In this document: positions 14,238 to 24,803 of the stretch, piece by piece
How positions within the stretch are numbered: position 1 is the first letter of the stretch
Layout: each line of letters starts with the position of its first letter
DNA from: Tieghemostelium lacteum
Taxonomy: Eukaryota; Evosea; Eumycetozoa; Dictyosteliales; Raperosteliaceae
NCBI GenBank assembly: GCA_001606155.1
Contig: LODT01000039.1
Span: 62,001 to 126,000 of the forward strand
Length of the DNA: 64,000 nt
Direction: 5' to 3'
Notes under the pieces: model-generated
Told to the model about the DNA's origin: nothing
Seen by the model: only the letters and a program-made list of their open reading frames with translations
Database searches by the model: none
Position numbers and translations under genes: made by a program

Positions 14238-16432
14238 ATGAATAGAATATTTGAATTTGGTAATAATTTTATTGAGGCTGCAGGTAACAAAGTTAGAGAT
14301 TTGAAAATATCTGAAAATGTTGGATCTGTAGTTGGAGCTATTACTGGTGTAAAGAGCATTGGATCTGCCTATGAAATCAATGGAAGACTATATACTGTTC
14401 AAAGATTGATTGCTGAAGGTGGTTTTGGATTTGTATACCAGGTCAGAGATGACTATAACCAAATTTATGCATTAAAAAGAATGATATTACAAGATAAAGA
14501 AAGATTTGCAGCTATTAAAAATGAAATTGATGTTATGGTATAGTTTCATACATTTCTTCTTGAAATTTTAAAAATATTTTATTAATTATTATAAAACAGC
14601 AAAGATTTAGAAATAGTAATATTGTTAAATTAGAGGGATATAAAATAACAGAGAATCCAGAAAGAAGAGAAATTGAAGTTTTAATGTTAATGGAGTTATG
14701 TTCAGGTGGTAGTGTTTTGGATATTATGAATGCTCGTACCAATAGAAAATTGGAAGAAAGAGAGATATTGGCAATTTTTCATGATGTTTGTATGGGTGTT
14801 TTGGAAATGCACTCTCAGAGTCCACCAATTGCACATAGAGATTTGAAGATTGAGAATGTTCTATTATGTGAACAAACTAATAGATATAAGATTTGTGATT
14901 TTGGTTCTGCTACAACTAGAACATTTAATACAAAACAAGATCAAGAAAGAAACCGTGCTGAAGATGATATCAATCTATTTACAACACTGTTTTATAGACC
15001 ACCTGAGATGGTTGATCTCTATAGAGGTGATATTATTAATGAAAAAGTAGATATTTGGGCACTAGGTTGTTTACTCTTTAAGATGGCTTATTATGCAGAT
15101 CCATTTGATGGTGGTTCACTTCAAATTATCAATAATAACTATAAGATTCCTGAAAACTCTCGTTTTTCTGATAGATTAAATGGGTTGATTCAGTCCCTTC
15201 TCATTACATCACCAGTTGAAAGACCATCTATTTTTGATGTTTGTAACCGTCTATCTGAACTTAAAGGTGGACCAAAGAAAGTTTATACTCAACCACCAAG
15301 AGTAAACTCATCTAATAGTCTTTCATCAAGCTCCAATTCAACTCCATCTGGAAATAATTCACCAATATTATCATCTCATCAATCTATCAGAAATAGTAAT
15401 AATAATTCACCAGTAAATTCTAAAAAATTATTTGACTTATTGGATTCAAACTCTCATTCTACACCAAACCAAGGAAGTACTAGATCATCTCCAAACCCTG
15501 TAAGACATAATCAACCTATCATTAATCAACAATCCAATAATAATAATAACTCATTTGGATTTAATGATGGTTTTGATGATTTTGATGCATGGGGTCACCC
15601 ATCCATGACAAATAGTAATGGTTCTGTACCATTACCAAATAAACCTCTATCCAATAGTAATAATGTATCACCTCAACCAGTCACAAATAATCATAAAAAT
15701 AATGATGGATTTGGTGATTTATTTTCAAATGTACCAACACCTCAACACCAACAACAACAACAACCACCAATTAAAAAAGTACAACCACAACAACAAACAA
15801 TTAAAACATCAAACTCATCAATGTCAGATTTAGAAGGATTAAATTGGACAACAACACCAAGCAATTCAACAAAAACATCCTCATCATCTGTTGGTAACAA
15901 TTTTGTTTCCTCTCAAAATAGTAATCCTACATTTGAATTTGGTGATTTTGAATCATTTAATAATAGTCCAAGTAGTAGTACTAAAAATCATGATAATTCA
16001 TTTAATAGCACTATTTTAACACCTACAACATCAAATTCATCCAGTCCAATGAATTCAACCAATTCATTTAATCACACTATGAATGGCAGCGGTGGTCATT
16101 TTAATAGCAGCGGTAGTGGTTCTATTTTACAACCAATGAATTCATCTCCATTGAATAATTCACCAAATAGAACTAATTTTTATCAATCCCCACAACCACA
16201 ACAACCTAATCTATTTAATCAACAACCACCAACAAATAATATGAATAATAATTTTAAACCAAATTATAATATTGATTTAAATAGTTTTACTAAAACAAAT
16301 CAATCACCATCATCTTCATATAATGGTATAAACACTTTTAATAATAATAGTAATAATCAAAAGGGTGTACAACAACAACAACAACAACAGAAACCTGAAC
16401 AAAAAGTTTTAAATTTTGATATTTTCAAATAA
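14238..16432 (+). CDS. NAK-family serine/threonine kinase (AAK1/GAK-like)
   Basis: Two exons, 14238-14537 and 14600-16432, giving 710 residues. The kinase domain occupies residues ~50-345: glycine loop AEGGFGFVY, lysine K80 (YALKRM), HRDLKIENVLL with D181, DFG with D200, and RPPEMVDLY in the activation segment. The 'FGFVY...ALKRM' and 'HRDLKIENVLL' signatures place it in the NAK (Numb-associated kinase) group, which phosphorylates clathrin adaptors. The long S/N/P-rich tail has short endocytic motifs: DGFDDFDAWG, DGFGDLF, FEFGDFESF, and DPF within the kinase domain. Such DxF/DPF motifs bind the AP-2 appendage. A role in clathrin-mediated uptake follows from the family; substrates are not visible. 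Confidence 0.9.
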
Positions 16433-16473
16433 AGCTTATTATTATTATTTTTATTTACAAGTAATATATATAT

Positions 16474-17986
16474 TTATAAATATTCATCATTAGTTTCAAA
16501 TGAAAAATCATTTATATTGTTTGATTTAAATTCATGTGAAAAAATTGATTTTGGTAGGGATGATCTTGAAATATAACTATTAATAGATGACAGATTTTCG
16601 TGATATTTCAAGTGATTGAGTACATTTAATTTTGTAAAGGTTTTCAATAGTGAAATCATGGCTTTGAAAGCAAAGGATGGGTGCACACAAATTAATTCCT
16701 TAATTTGATGTAGATATTGTGAATCTATAAATTCCAAAACTTTTCGAAACCATTTAAAATCTGGAGATTGTTGACCACCAGAAACATTAGAATGAAAATA
16801 TACAATGGAAAATTGTTTACCAGTGACACTACATTGTTGTAGTATTTTTATACAATACAGAAATACCTTGGTCATATCTGCATTCTTTGTGTGAATATTT
16901 TCACCAAAAATCACCACTACTGGATTTCCAGAAGTGTCTTGTGATTGATTGATAAAATTCATTTGGACCTCATCTATAAAGTCCAATTGTTTTGAACGTT
17001 CTATATACACTTTATAGAGATCTTTTTTAATATCTCTTTCTAATTCCTTGTCAGTCTTTGCCAAAAGACTATTGATTCTTCTGCGATCAGGATCCTCCTT
17101 TTTCTCACAAAATGATTGTTTTGAACTCTTTAGGTCGCCACCATAAAGAGTGTATTGTTCATTTTCTAGTCTTTCCTCTTCCTCCATTGATTTTATCATA
17201 AAATCTGGAAGATCTTTAATCTTACGATCAAAGTCTGTGGATTCACCATTTTCATCACCGCAATTGTTTGGTATATTTTGTTGACTATACATTTCCTCTT
17301 CTGTTGTTCTAGGGAAATATACTGGCATCATTTTCTGATAGATATCCAATTCTGTTATATTACCAACACAAATAATCACCCTCTCTACGCTTTTAGAATA
17401 GGGTTTTTCTAGAAATCTTCTAATGGTACGCAATGCAATATTGGCACCATTGAAAACTGGAAATTTTGAATCACTGTGAATACAAGAGAAGGCAATAGTA
17501 CTTAGAGAGTTTTCATTCAATAGATTGAATGCAGTACGATAGCAACTGTTGAGTGCATTTTCACTAGCACTTATATACTTGTGATTAAAAGTAGGACACA
17601 CACAGTGAATTACATATTTACAAGGTAATTTTCCAGAACAAGTTATTAGAGCATCACCATATTTACAATCATTAATTTGACTTTCCAAATCCATTTCCAT
17701 CTGTGACCCGCCCCATTTAAAAAATTTGTTCAGCCAAACCAGTTCTATCAGAGAGTTCACTATTATTACTGTAAACAATTGCATCACAATCCAATTTCCA
17801 CAAATCTCCAAACCAAAATACCACTTTTTTATTGATTTCAGATGAGATTTTAAATAATAATTCCTTAGAACCTTCTGAACTATTCCTTTTTGTTAATTGT
17901 GTTGCTCTATTTGATTGTTCCCAATTCACTAGAGTTTCGAATGGTATAAATTTATCCATATGTAAATATTTATTTTTTGGTATCAT
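16474..17986 (-). CDS. gdap2: GDAP2 homologue (macro plus CRAL-TRIO), with an apparent frameshift
   Basis: The protein follows human GDAP2 end to end. An N-terminal macro domain has VVFWFGDLWKLDCDAIVYSNN, then YVIHCVCPTFNHKY and ALRTIRRFLE; a linker is followed by a C-terminal CRAL-TRIO-like domain (VVVIFGENIHTKNADMTKV, IVYFHSNVSGGQ, ELICVHPSFAFKAMISLL). The frame changes once, in a T6 run (plus-strand A run at about 17719-17724): the first part ends GLAEQIF then TAA, and the second resumes as KWGGSQMEMD in the +1 frame. Both sides match GDAP2, so the break lies inside the macro domain. Removing one base would restore frame; a sequencing error, a real mutation or +1 slippage at TTT-TAA are all possible. 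An inner ATG at 17959 is an alternative start. Confidence 0.85.
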
Positions 17987-18366
17987 TTTACAATGAGAAT
18001 TAATATGAGTGGTTTTAATTAATTCTTTTTTTTTTTTATAAACAAAATTGTTGAATCAAATAGCTATTTAATATATATTCATGTGTGGGTTATTGTTTTA
18101 TATAAATCAGCACTTTGTGGTGTGAGTGTGTGATGAAAAAGGGAAGTGATTAGTCAAAATCGATTTCTAAACGTCACAAAAAAAAAGTTTTACAAAAAAT
18201 TAGATTTTGGAGTTTCTAAGTACAATAGGTCTCTGGTTAATTAAAAAAAATATCTTAAAATCATTGAATAAAATACATAAAATATATATATTTATTAATT
18301 AATATTTTGTTTTGTTTTTTTTTTGGGACAAGGTAATTACTATTGATAATTTTAAAAGAAATTTGA
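17987..18366. other. 380-bp gap between GDAP2 and the BAR-SH3 gene
   Basis: No coding signal was seen. The gap holds the GDAP2 upstream region, with a T tract, a GT-rich stretch and A/T runs, and then the 3' end of the BAR-SH3 gene. Confidence 0.6.
18116..18132. promoter_or_regulatory. GT-rich box upstream of GDAP2
   Basis: The stretch tgtggtgtgagtgtgtg lies ~130 bp upstream of the GDAP2 start, in otherwise A/T-rich sequence. It looks like a Dictyostelium G-box, but this is a candidate only. Confidence 0.22.
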
Positions 18367-19975
18367 TTATAATAGTTTAACGTAGTTTGATGGAACTAAA
18401 CCACGAACTCCATTTAATTCACCTTCATACCAATCACCAGTTGTCTTTGTAAATGAAATAATATCACCTTTTGAAAAATTCAATTCTTTTGAATCCAAAC
18501 CAGTGAAATCATAAAGAGCCTCACCTTTTTTAAGTGCAGCAGGTTTTGGAAGTGGTCTACCACTGGGTGGTGCAGTTGCAGCTGGTGTCTTGAACTGCTG
18601 TGGTTGTGGTTTTGGTTTAAATTGTGGTTGTTGTTGTTGTTGTTGTTGTGGAGAAGGTTTAAGTTGTTGAGGTGAAGGTTTAAATTGAGGTTGTTGTTTA
18701 AATTGTGGTGGTGATGAAAAATTATTTGGACCTGAATTTGGAACATACATTGATTTTCTCTGTTGAATTCTATTTGTATTAGTATTATCCTGTACAGGGA
18801 GTGAACTGTCATCATAACTAGTGGTGTTATTTTGATTTATATTCATTTGTTGGAATTTAGCTGTTGGTGGTTGAGGATATATTGGTTGGAATGGTGGTGA
18901 GTTACTCTTATTCAATGAAACACCATTGCTATTTGGTGGTAATGTATAAGCTGGTTGTTGTTGTGGTGGTGGTTGGTATTCTGGTAAAGGTTGTTCCTGT
19001 GGTTGAGGTGGTTGATAAGGTTGTGGTTCACCAAAATCTCTAGTTGGTGAAGTTGTAGCAATGGTACTAGCTCTAGCTCTTGTAGGTGGTGAATTACTTG
19101 GTGTAAAGTCTTTTGGATTCTGAGTAAATACAGAATTGGATCTAATGTTTTTATTCATTGCACTGGTTTCAGAACCTGTGATTACCCATTTATGATTAGC
19201 ACCATCATACTCATTGATGCCTGCAACATAATTTAATATATTTCTATAGGATTGAGAAGCCTGTTCAAATAACTCTGCATTTCTATTGATGAAATTTGCA
19301 AATACTGGATCAAAAGCCTCCTTTCTATCATTAAAGAGTAATTCCATGTCTTGTAACAACTCATTGAGTAGTGATTGGTAACCATCTTTAGTCTTTTGAT
19401 GTTTACCCTCTGTCTTGGCCAAACTTGTAGAATCTTTTCCTTTATTGGCCTTAATTGTGTAATCTCTGTGATATCTATCCATATCCAATCTTCTCTGTTC
19501 CAATTCAGAGATACGTGATCTAATCTCTCTAAATTGTGCACAATAGTTTCTAAGTGGATCATGATAATAAATCTCCAATTGATCAGTAACTCTCTGTCTT
19601 TCTCTCTCAATATTCTTTTGACATTCTTGATAGGCTATAAATGTTGGATCATTATCTTTAAATGATAAAATGTCCTGTGCCATTTCATTTTGTAATATAA
19701 TTATATCTATATAAATAAACTACTGTGTCAATATATTTTATAGAAATCAAAAAAATCTTAAAATATATATATATAAAATACCAACTCTTTAGAATATCTT
19801 CATATTTTGCAACATTCTTTTTTAATCTCTTTACTAATTTAAATAGTACAAATAATTTTTCAGATTCTTCTTTGATTCTAGTATCAACTGTTGCTTCAGT
19901 TGCTCCAAATTTCTCTAAAACCTTATGTTTTGTACGTGCAAAACCTGTTTTAAAACTTTTCCATCCATCTGACAT
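18367..19975 (-). CDS. BAR-domain and SH3-domain protein (amphiphysin/Rvs167-like)
   Basis: Two exons are proposed: 19975-19786 and 19706-18367, with a 79-bp intron (19707-19785), giving 509 residues. Exon 1 begins MSDGWKSFKTGFARTKHKV and has KLFVLFKLVKRLKKNVAKYED, the amphipathic start and first helix of a BAR domain. Exon 2 continues the helical BAR fold (RQRVTDQLEIYYHDPLRNY, REIRSRISELEQRRLDMDRY) to about residue 230. A P/Q-rich linker follows, then a C-terminal SH3 domain (ALYDFTGLDSKELNFSKGD, WYEGELNGVRGLVPSNYV). Such proteins bend membranes and recruit proline-rich partners in endocytosis. Only this donor (gttggt) and acceptor (tatatag) kept frame without a stop; the exact junction is the weakest part of the model. 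Confidence 0.85.
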
Positions 19976-20101
19976 TTTATATGTAATATTAGTATATCGT
20001 TGAAATTAAATAAATTAAAAAAAAAAAAAAAAAAAAATCTTTTGATTTTAATTTAATGAAAAATCTCAGGTTGATCTACGATGCACATCTTGGTGTCATA
20101 T

Positions 20102-20875
20102 TTATTTAAATAGACTTCCTATACCTTTCATAAAATCACCTAAATCATCTTTTTTACCCGCATTGTTATTTTGACTATTATTATGATTTTGTTTATGTGA
20201 AGAAGGTGATTTTGATAAAATGGATATAGGTTTTTTCGTATTACTGTTCTCTTTATTCTTATTTTTTGAAATTGGTGTATTCTGACTTTTTGATGTTTTG
20301 GTTTGCTCAATTTTTTGAGGTTTTTCATTATTATTATTATTATTGTTATTATTATTTACATTATCTAATACAGTATTTATGGAATCTTCTTTCTCTTTGA
20401 AATAATTTTGTTCTTGAGATCTTCGTTTTTTTCGGCTAATCATTTTCTCGCCTTTTATTGGGTTTAAGAGTTGACATTCTAAACAGGTGTGAACTATTGC
20501 ATTATGTGGTTTATGTATAACAGATTTACCTTTTCTCTGTTCTGATTTGTCAATCAGAGAATTAATCTCTTGATACTTGTCATTGGATATCTTGGATTTG
20601 GATTTATTTGATAACTCCTCTTTAGGTGTTATTCTAACTCTACAATTCACACCAGGAACTAAGAAACTTCCACAATTCATACAGTTCCTAGATTCTATAT
20701 CTATTGGCATTCCTTTTAAATGATGAATATTTGCAGACTCTCTGAATTTATACATATAAAATCTACCTAAATTTGCATCCAATGGTTGCATAAAATTCGA
20801 TATACAATATAGATAATTTAAATTCTTTTTATGAATTTCATCATCATCTATTTCATCTAATTTTCTTTTATTCAT
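20102..20875 (-). CDS. Rpp21/Rpr2/Snm1-like zinc-ribbon protein (RNase P family)
   Basis: Single exon, 257 residues. The first ~150 residues match the Rpr2/Rpp21/Snm1 pattern: a helical start (LNYLYCISNFMQ, RFYMYKFRESANIHHLKGM), then NCMNCGSFLVPGVNCRVRI and HTCLECQLLNPIKG, giving two CxxC knuckles of a zinc ribbon. The phrase 'C..CG..LvPG..C.vRi' is typical of the family, which binds RNase P or MRP RNA. The tail is K/N-rich and disordered, with a short ordered end (LGDFMKGIGSLFK). Whether it is the true Rpp21 subunit or a related family member cannot be told from sequence alone. Confidence 0.7.
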   Translation of the reverse strand: MNKRKLDEIDDDEIHKKNLNYLYCISNFMQPLDANLGRFYMYKFRESANIHHLKGMPIDIESRNCMNCGSFLVPGVNCRVRITPKEELSNKSKSKISNDKYQEINSLIDKSEQRKGKSVIHKPHNAIVHTCLECQLLNPIKGEKMISRKKRRSQEQNYFKEKEDSINTVLDNVNNNNNNNNNNEKPQKIEQTKTSKSQNTPISKNKNKENSNTKKPISILSKSPSSHKQNHNNSQNNNAGKKDDLGDFMKGIGSLFK

Positions 20876-20966
20876 TTCCCGAATTGTAAGAGATAAAAAA
20901 TATAATAAAAAAAAAAATTAAGAAATTGTAGAACATCATTATTACAAATACAATTTTATACATTAT

Positions 20967-22691
20967 TTATTTTGGAATTTTGTATAAAGTAGAATAGACA
21001 TGTTGAATATTTTTACTACGCATTATGGATCTAATTTTCATTTGAATAGGTAATTCTAGAGTTATAATGGAAGTATTGGAATTTAATGCTAGGTCTAAAA
21101 TGTTTTCTTCAAAATTGGTGATAGATGATGAAAAATTATCAACTATTTTTAAGTTTTCAACAAAATTGGTGGTTAGAATCTCTTGAAGCATCTCAAAAAA
21201 GTAACCTTTTTGAAAGAGATCAGAAATATAGAGACTTTTGAATTTTCTTTGTGAACCCATCTGTTTCAGGCCATTAGGGTGGAAAGCTTTCTTATTGTTT
21301 AAGATCTCTAATGTGTGCATCTGTGGTGGTGCACTTTGGAGTAGATATTTAATATTTTGAACTGACAAACCAAAGGAATAGAAATGGAGATGTTGTATAC
21401 TACTACTATTACAAATTTCACTTATCAGTTCATTTGTACCTTCTACATCGAATTCCCTTGTCAACTTCAGAACTCTTAATGATTTAGAGGCAATGATAGA
21501 AGGAATCAATAGATTTACCATAGAGGAGCTATCATGTACACACAATGACAAACTAACTAGATTTTGAAGTGGTGTTTTTAGCATTGGACAATAGAGTTTA
21601 TTGGCATTAAGGTACTGTATATCCATTGGAATATGTGAGATATTAAAATTCATAGGGCATTTAAACATTATTAGTGAACTGGAGCTGCTGGATATTGGAT
21701 CTAAAATTTCAGCTCCTCTATTAATTATCCAGTGAAAATTCAAAAGTGTTCGATTCTCCATTATCATCTGACTATAGAATTTAGATGGGCTATTGGTCTT
21801 AAGTTTTGTTATTGATTTGTTATGTACCATTTCTTTTATCAGATCAAAATCCTTTTCGAGAAAATTTTTATGTTTCAAATGAAGAACTTTTAATTTACAC
21901 TCTGGAGATGCAACTAATTTAAATAGTTCATCTGCAAGTTTAGTATTCCCTGGTATTTCAAATTTTAGTATCTCAAGATTCAAACTCGAGAAGATTTTCT
22001 TGTAATCTGTAGAATCATCGACATAATGATTAATTATTTTTAGAGATTTTAGATCTCTAAATACATTTAAATTGAGTAACATTGCCATTGCACCGTGTCT
22101 CCATCTATCACCATACCCAAAATCTATAGATACATTACTATAGTTATTAATTGGATTTTCATCAGTACCGTGAAAAGTTTTTATATTTTCCACACTTAGT
22201 GGATTATCTTCAAAAGGTCTAAGTACTAAACTTTCACAGTTTTCTAAAACTTTTTGGTATCTACCAATACTTATTTTTTTTTCACTTGAATAAGGACTTA
22301 ATACACATAATGTTGATCTATAGATATGAAATTTCACATAATCACAAAGTTCATCTAACTTTTGTGGTGATTCGTAGACTTGATAGATATCACCGCAATG
22401 TATCTCTGGGAATTTTAATCCTCTTTTTACTATCCATAAATGTGCATAGTTTAATGAAAATTGTGATCTGACATTAAATATTGGATAATTTAAACTAACC
22501 AATACCTTTTCATTCCATTCTTTTGATACTAAAAATAACTTATTTAATAGCGCTATTATAAACTCATCTCCATCACTGAAATAAGTTCCGATTTTTGAAC
22601 ATATTTTACTAAATGATTGAAAAAGATAGTTTAATATCTTTTTAACTATTACATGCGGTATTACTAAATTATTATTATTCGTTTCCATCAA
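20967..22691 (-). CDS. F-box-like / leucine-rich-repeat protein
   Basis: Single exon, 574 residues. Starts MMETNNNNLVIPHVIVKKIL with the family's N-terminal helix, then KEWNEKVLVSLNYPIFNVRS, which is shared closely with the next gene (KDWSEKVLVSLDYPPFTIRS). The remainder is LRR-like (LKVLHLKHKNFLEKDFDLI, SIQHLHFYSFGLSVQNIKYLL). It forms a head-to-tail pair with the gene at 22778-24475, 86 bp downstream of that gene's stop. Function is inferred only as a possible ubiquitin-ligase receptor. Confidence 0.8.
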   Translation of the reverse strand: MMETNNNNLVIPHVIVKKILNYLFQSFSKICSKIGTYFSDGDEFIIALLNKLFLVSKEWNEKVLVSLNYPIFNVRSQFSLNYAHLWIVKRGLKFPEIHCGDIYQVYESPQKLDELCDYVKFHIYRSTLCVLSPYSSEKKISIGRYQKVLENCESLVLRPFEDNPLSVENIKTFHGTDENPINNYSNVSIDFGYGDRWRHGAMAMLLNLNVFRDLKSLKIINHYVDDSTDYKKIFSSLNLEILKFEIPGNTKLADELFKLVASPECKLKVLHLKHKNFLEKDFDLIKEMVHNKSITKLKTNSPSKFYSQMIMENRTLLNFHWIINRGAEILDPISSSSSSLIMFKCPMNFNISHIPMDIQYLNANKLYCPMLKTPLQNLVSLSLCVHDSSSMVNLLIPSIIASKSLRVLKLTREFDVEGTNELISEICNSSSIQHLHFYSFGLSVQNIKYLLQSAPPQMHTLEILNNKKAFHPNGLKQMGSQRKFKSLYISDLFQKGYFFEMLQEILTTNFVENLKIVDNFSSSITNFEENILDLALNSNTSIITLELPIQMKIRSIMRSKNIQHVYSTLYKIPK

Positions 22692-22777
22692 TTCAAAAAT
22701 ATGAAAAATAAAATCAATCGATCAATGTCTTTGAAATTGAAAAATATCAGAAAATTTTGTTTTAGTCTATTTTTATT

Positions 22778-24475
22778 TTAATAAATAGCAGAGGAATAAA
22801 TAGGAAGTATTAATTTTTGTTTTAATAAAGAAGTGAAGAGATGGAAACTTGTAAAATTTTGATCGAGACTAATAAGAGAGGTATTAGATGACAAGGATTC
22901 TGTGAGAGAGGTTTCTTGCTTTATATCTGGTTTATCAGTGGTAGTATCTATAAATTTTAGATTCTCTACAAAATTACTCTGAAGTAATTGATTAAAGATT
23001 TCAAATGAGAAACCTGTTTGAAAGAGATCAGAGATGAAGAGATTTTTGAATTTTCTCTGTGAACCTATAAATCTTAGACTTTTAATATGGAAGCTTTGTT
23101 TAAGATCTACAATCTCCAGTGTGTGCATTTGGTCAGGTGCTTTCTGGAATAGATATTTAATGTTTTCCACTGATAGACTTAGTTGATTCAAATGTAGGAT
23201 TTGTATACTCTTACTATTACAAATTTGTGTAATCAGTTCATTGTGTTCTTTAAATTTTTTAATTTCATTCTTTAGTACTAAAACACAGAGTGATTGTGAG
23301 GCATTGATAGAAGGTATTACAAAATTAGATACACTGTTACTTTGTATACTTTCCATTGTCAGTCTTATTAGATTACAAAGTGCAACTGGTTTGTCAGTTA
23401 TTTCAAGACCCATGCTTGTAAGATACTTTATACTTTCAGGAATGTAATGTACATTGAAGGAATTTGGTGTTTTTAATTCAGTTAATGAATTGTTTTGTAT
23501 CTCTAGAGATTCTTCTGAATCCACGTTGATTGTGATTGAGCTCCATAGAATTGTTTTTAAAGTAGAGTTTTCGTTGAGTAACTCAACAAAATGATCACTA
23601 TTTAAGTTAGTTGATAGTTCAGTCACTGATCGGTTTTTGTAAAGTAAAGGAAAGATTTCTAAATCTATATTGTTACTAAATTTATAGTGTAGAGAGAGAA
23701 CTTTAAGAGCGCATTTTGTGTTGACTAATAGGTTTTCTAACTCTATCTCTAATGGAATCCATCTTTCGTTTGTAAAGTTTAGATAGAGATCTTCCAATAC
23801 AGGACTTTGTAGCATATTATGATATTGCATATGATTGGAGTGAAATGTCAATCTGAGTGATCTTAATGATTGGAATGCATTTAGTAACTGTAACTCTACT
23901 AAACATTCTAGACTAGATAGGTAGTCATAGATAATGGTAAGTGCACTCTTATTAGCAAGTGGATTATCTTTGCTTGTATGAAATCTAGCAACATTGAATT
24001 TAGTAACTGACCATGGTTTTTTATCTAACTGAAGTTCTTTAGAGTTATCAAAAATGGAAGGATATCTCCCTACTACTAGTTTTCTATCAATTTTACCTAC
24101 GTGTGTTTTATATCTCTTGATTGGAACTACAGCAGATATCTGATCAAGTAGAAATGGTTTACGATAATCACAATCATATAAATCATGAACATTAATTACA
24201 GAGAATTGTAATTTTCTTTTTACAATCCACAAGTGTGCATATTCTAATGTAGGGTTTGATCTTATAGTAAATGGTGGATAATCTAAAGACACCAATACCT
24301 TTTCACTCCAATCTTTGTTAACCAAAAATAATTTATTTAATAGGAAAATAATCATTTGGTTTCCATGTTGAGTTGTCAAATTCACACACAAACTATTTAA
24401 TGATTGAAAAAGATAGTTTAAAATCTTTTTAACAATTACATGTGGAACAATAGTTATAACTATGTTATTTTCCAT
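22778..24475 (-). CDS. F-box-like / leucine-rich-repeat protein
   Basis: Single exon, 565 residues from the ATG at 24475 (MENNIVITIVPHVIVKKIL). An ATG at 24520 adds 15 residues, but the paralogue starts at the equivalent of 24475. Shared landmarks with the 20967-22691 gene are HLWIVKR, NIKYLFQKAPDQMHTLEIV, FIGSQRKFKNLFISDLFQ and NFVENLKFID, so the two are tandem duplicates that have since diverged. The LRR-like repeats run to the C-terminus. Confidence 0.8.
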   Translation of the reverse strand: MENNIVITIVPHVIVKKILNYLFQSLNSLCVNLTTQHGNQMIIFLLNKLFLVNKDWSEKVLVSLDYPPFTIRSNPTLEYAHLWIVKRKLQFSVINVHDLYDCDYRKPFLLDQISAVVPIKRYKTHVGKIDRKLVVGRYPSIFDNSKELQLDKKPWSVTKFNVARFHTSKDNPLANKSALTIIYDYLSSLECLVELQLLNAFQSLRSLRLTFHSNHMQYHNMLQSPVLEDLYLNFTNERWIPLEIELENLLVNTKCALKVLSLHYKFSNNIDLEIFPLLYKNRSVTELSTNLNSDHFVELLNENSTLKTILWSSITINVDSEESLEIQNNSLTELKTPNSFNVHYIPESIKYLTSMGLEITDKPVALCNLIRLTMESIQSNSVSNFVIPSINASQSLCVLVLKNEIKKFKEHNELITQICNSKSIQILHLNQLSLSVENIKYLFQKAPDQMHTLEIVDLKQSFHIKSLRFIGSQRKFKNLFISDLFQTGFSFEIFNQLLQSNFVENLKFIDTTTDKPDIKQETSLTESLSSNTSLISLDQNFTSFHLFTSLLKQKLILPIYSSAIY

Positions 24476-24803
24476 TTTGTTAAAAAAAAAATCAAATCTG
24501 TAGATATTTATTTGATTCAATAAATTGATTTCTATTCATTTTCCAAACATTAAATTTTAAATAAGAATTTTTTTAAAAAATAATCTTTTCATCACTCATT
24601 GAAGCCTGCAAGTTATTTATGTGTAATTGAAAGCTATTTGTTTTAAACGCTGATTCGAAATTTAGTTGATCGAATTTTTTTTTACATTTTAAATGAATTT
24701 TTTTGTGATTTTTTTAGTTATTCATTTTATTAGATTCATTAATCAGATTAGCATAGATATCAAAAGCAAAACCATTTTAAAACATGATAATAGGATTAAA
24801 GAA

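Noticed and set aside
20050-20101. More even-composition patch (gttgatctacgatgcacatc) between two minus-strand genes, considered as a snoRNA
   Set aside because: No box C/D or H/ACA pair and no stem could be found.
24693-24803. Hydrophobic N-terminal extension of the giant fusion protein
   Set aside because: The 37 residues (MNFFVIFLVIHFIRFINQIS and onward) come from A/T-rich leader DNA; the ATG at 24804 starts a normal charged N-terminus. A signal anchor cannot be fully excluded.
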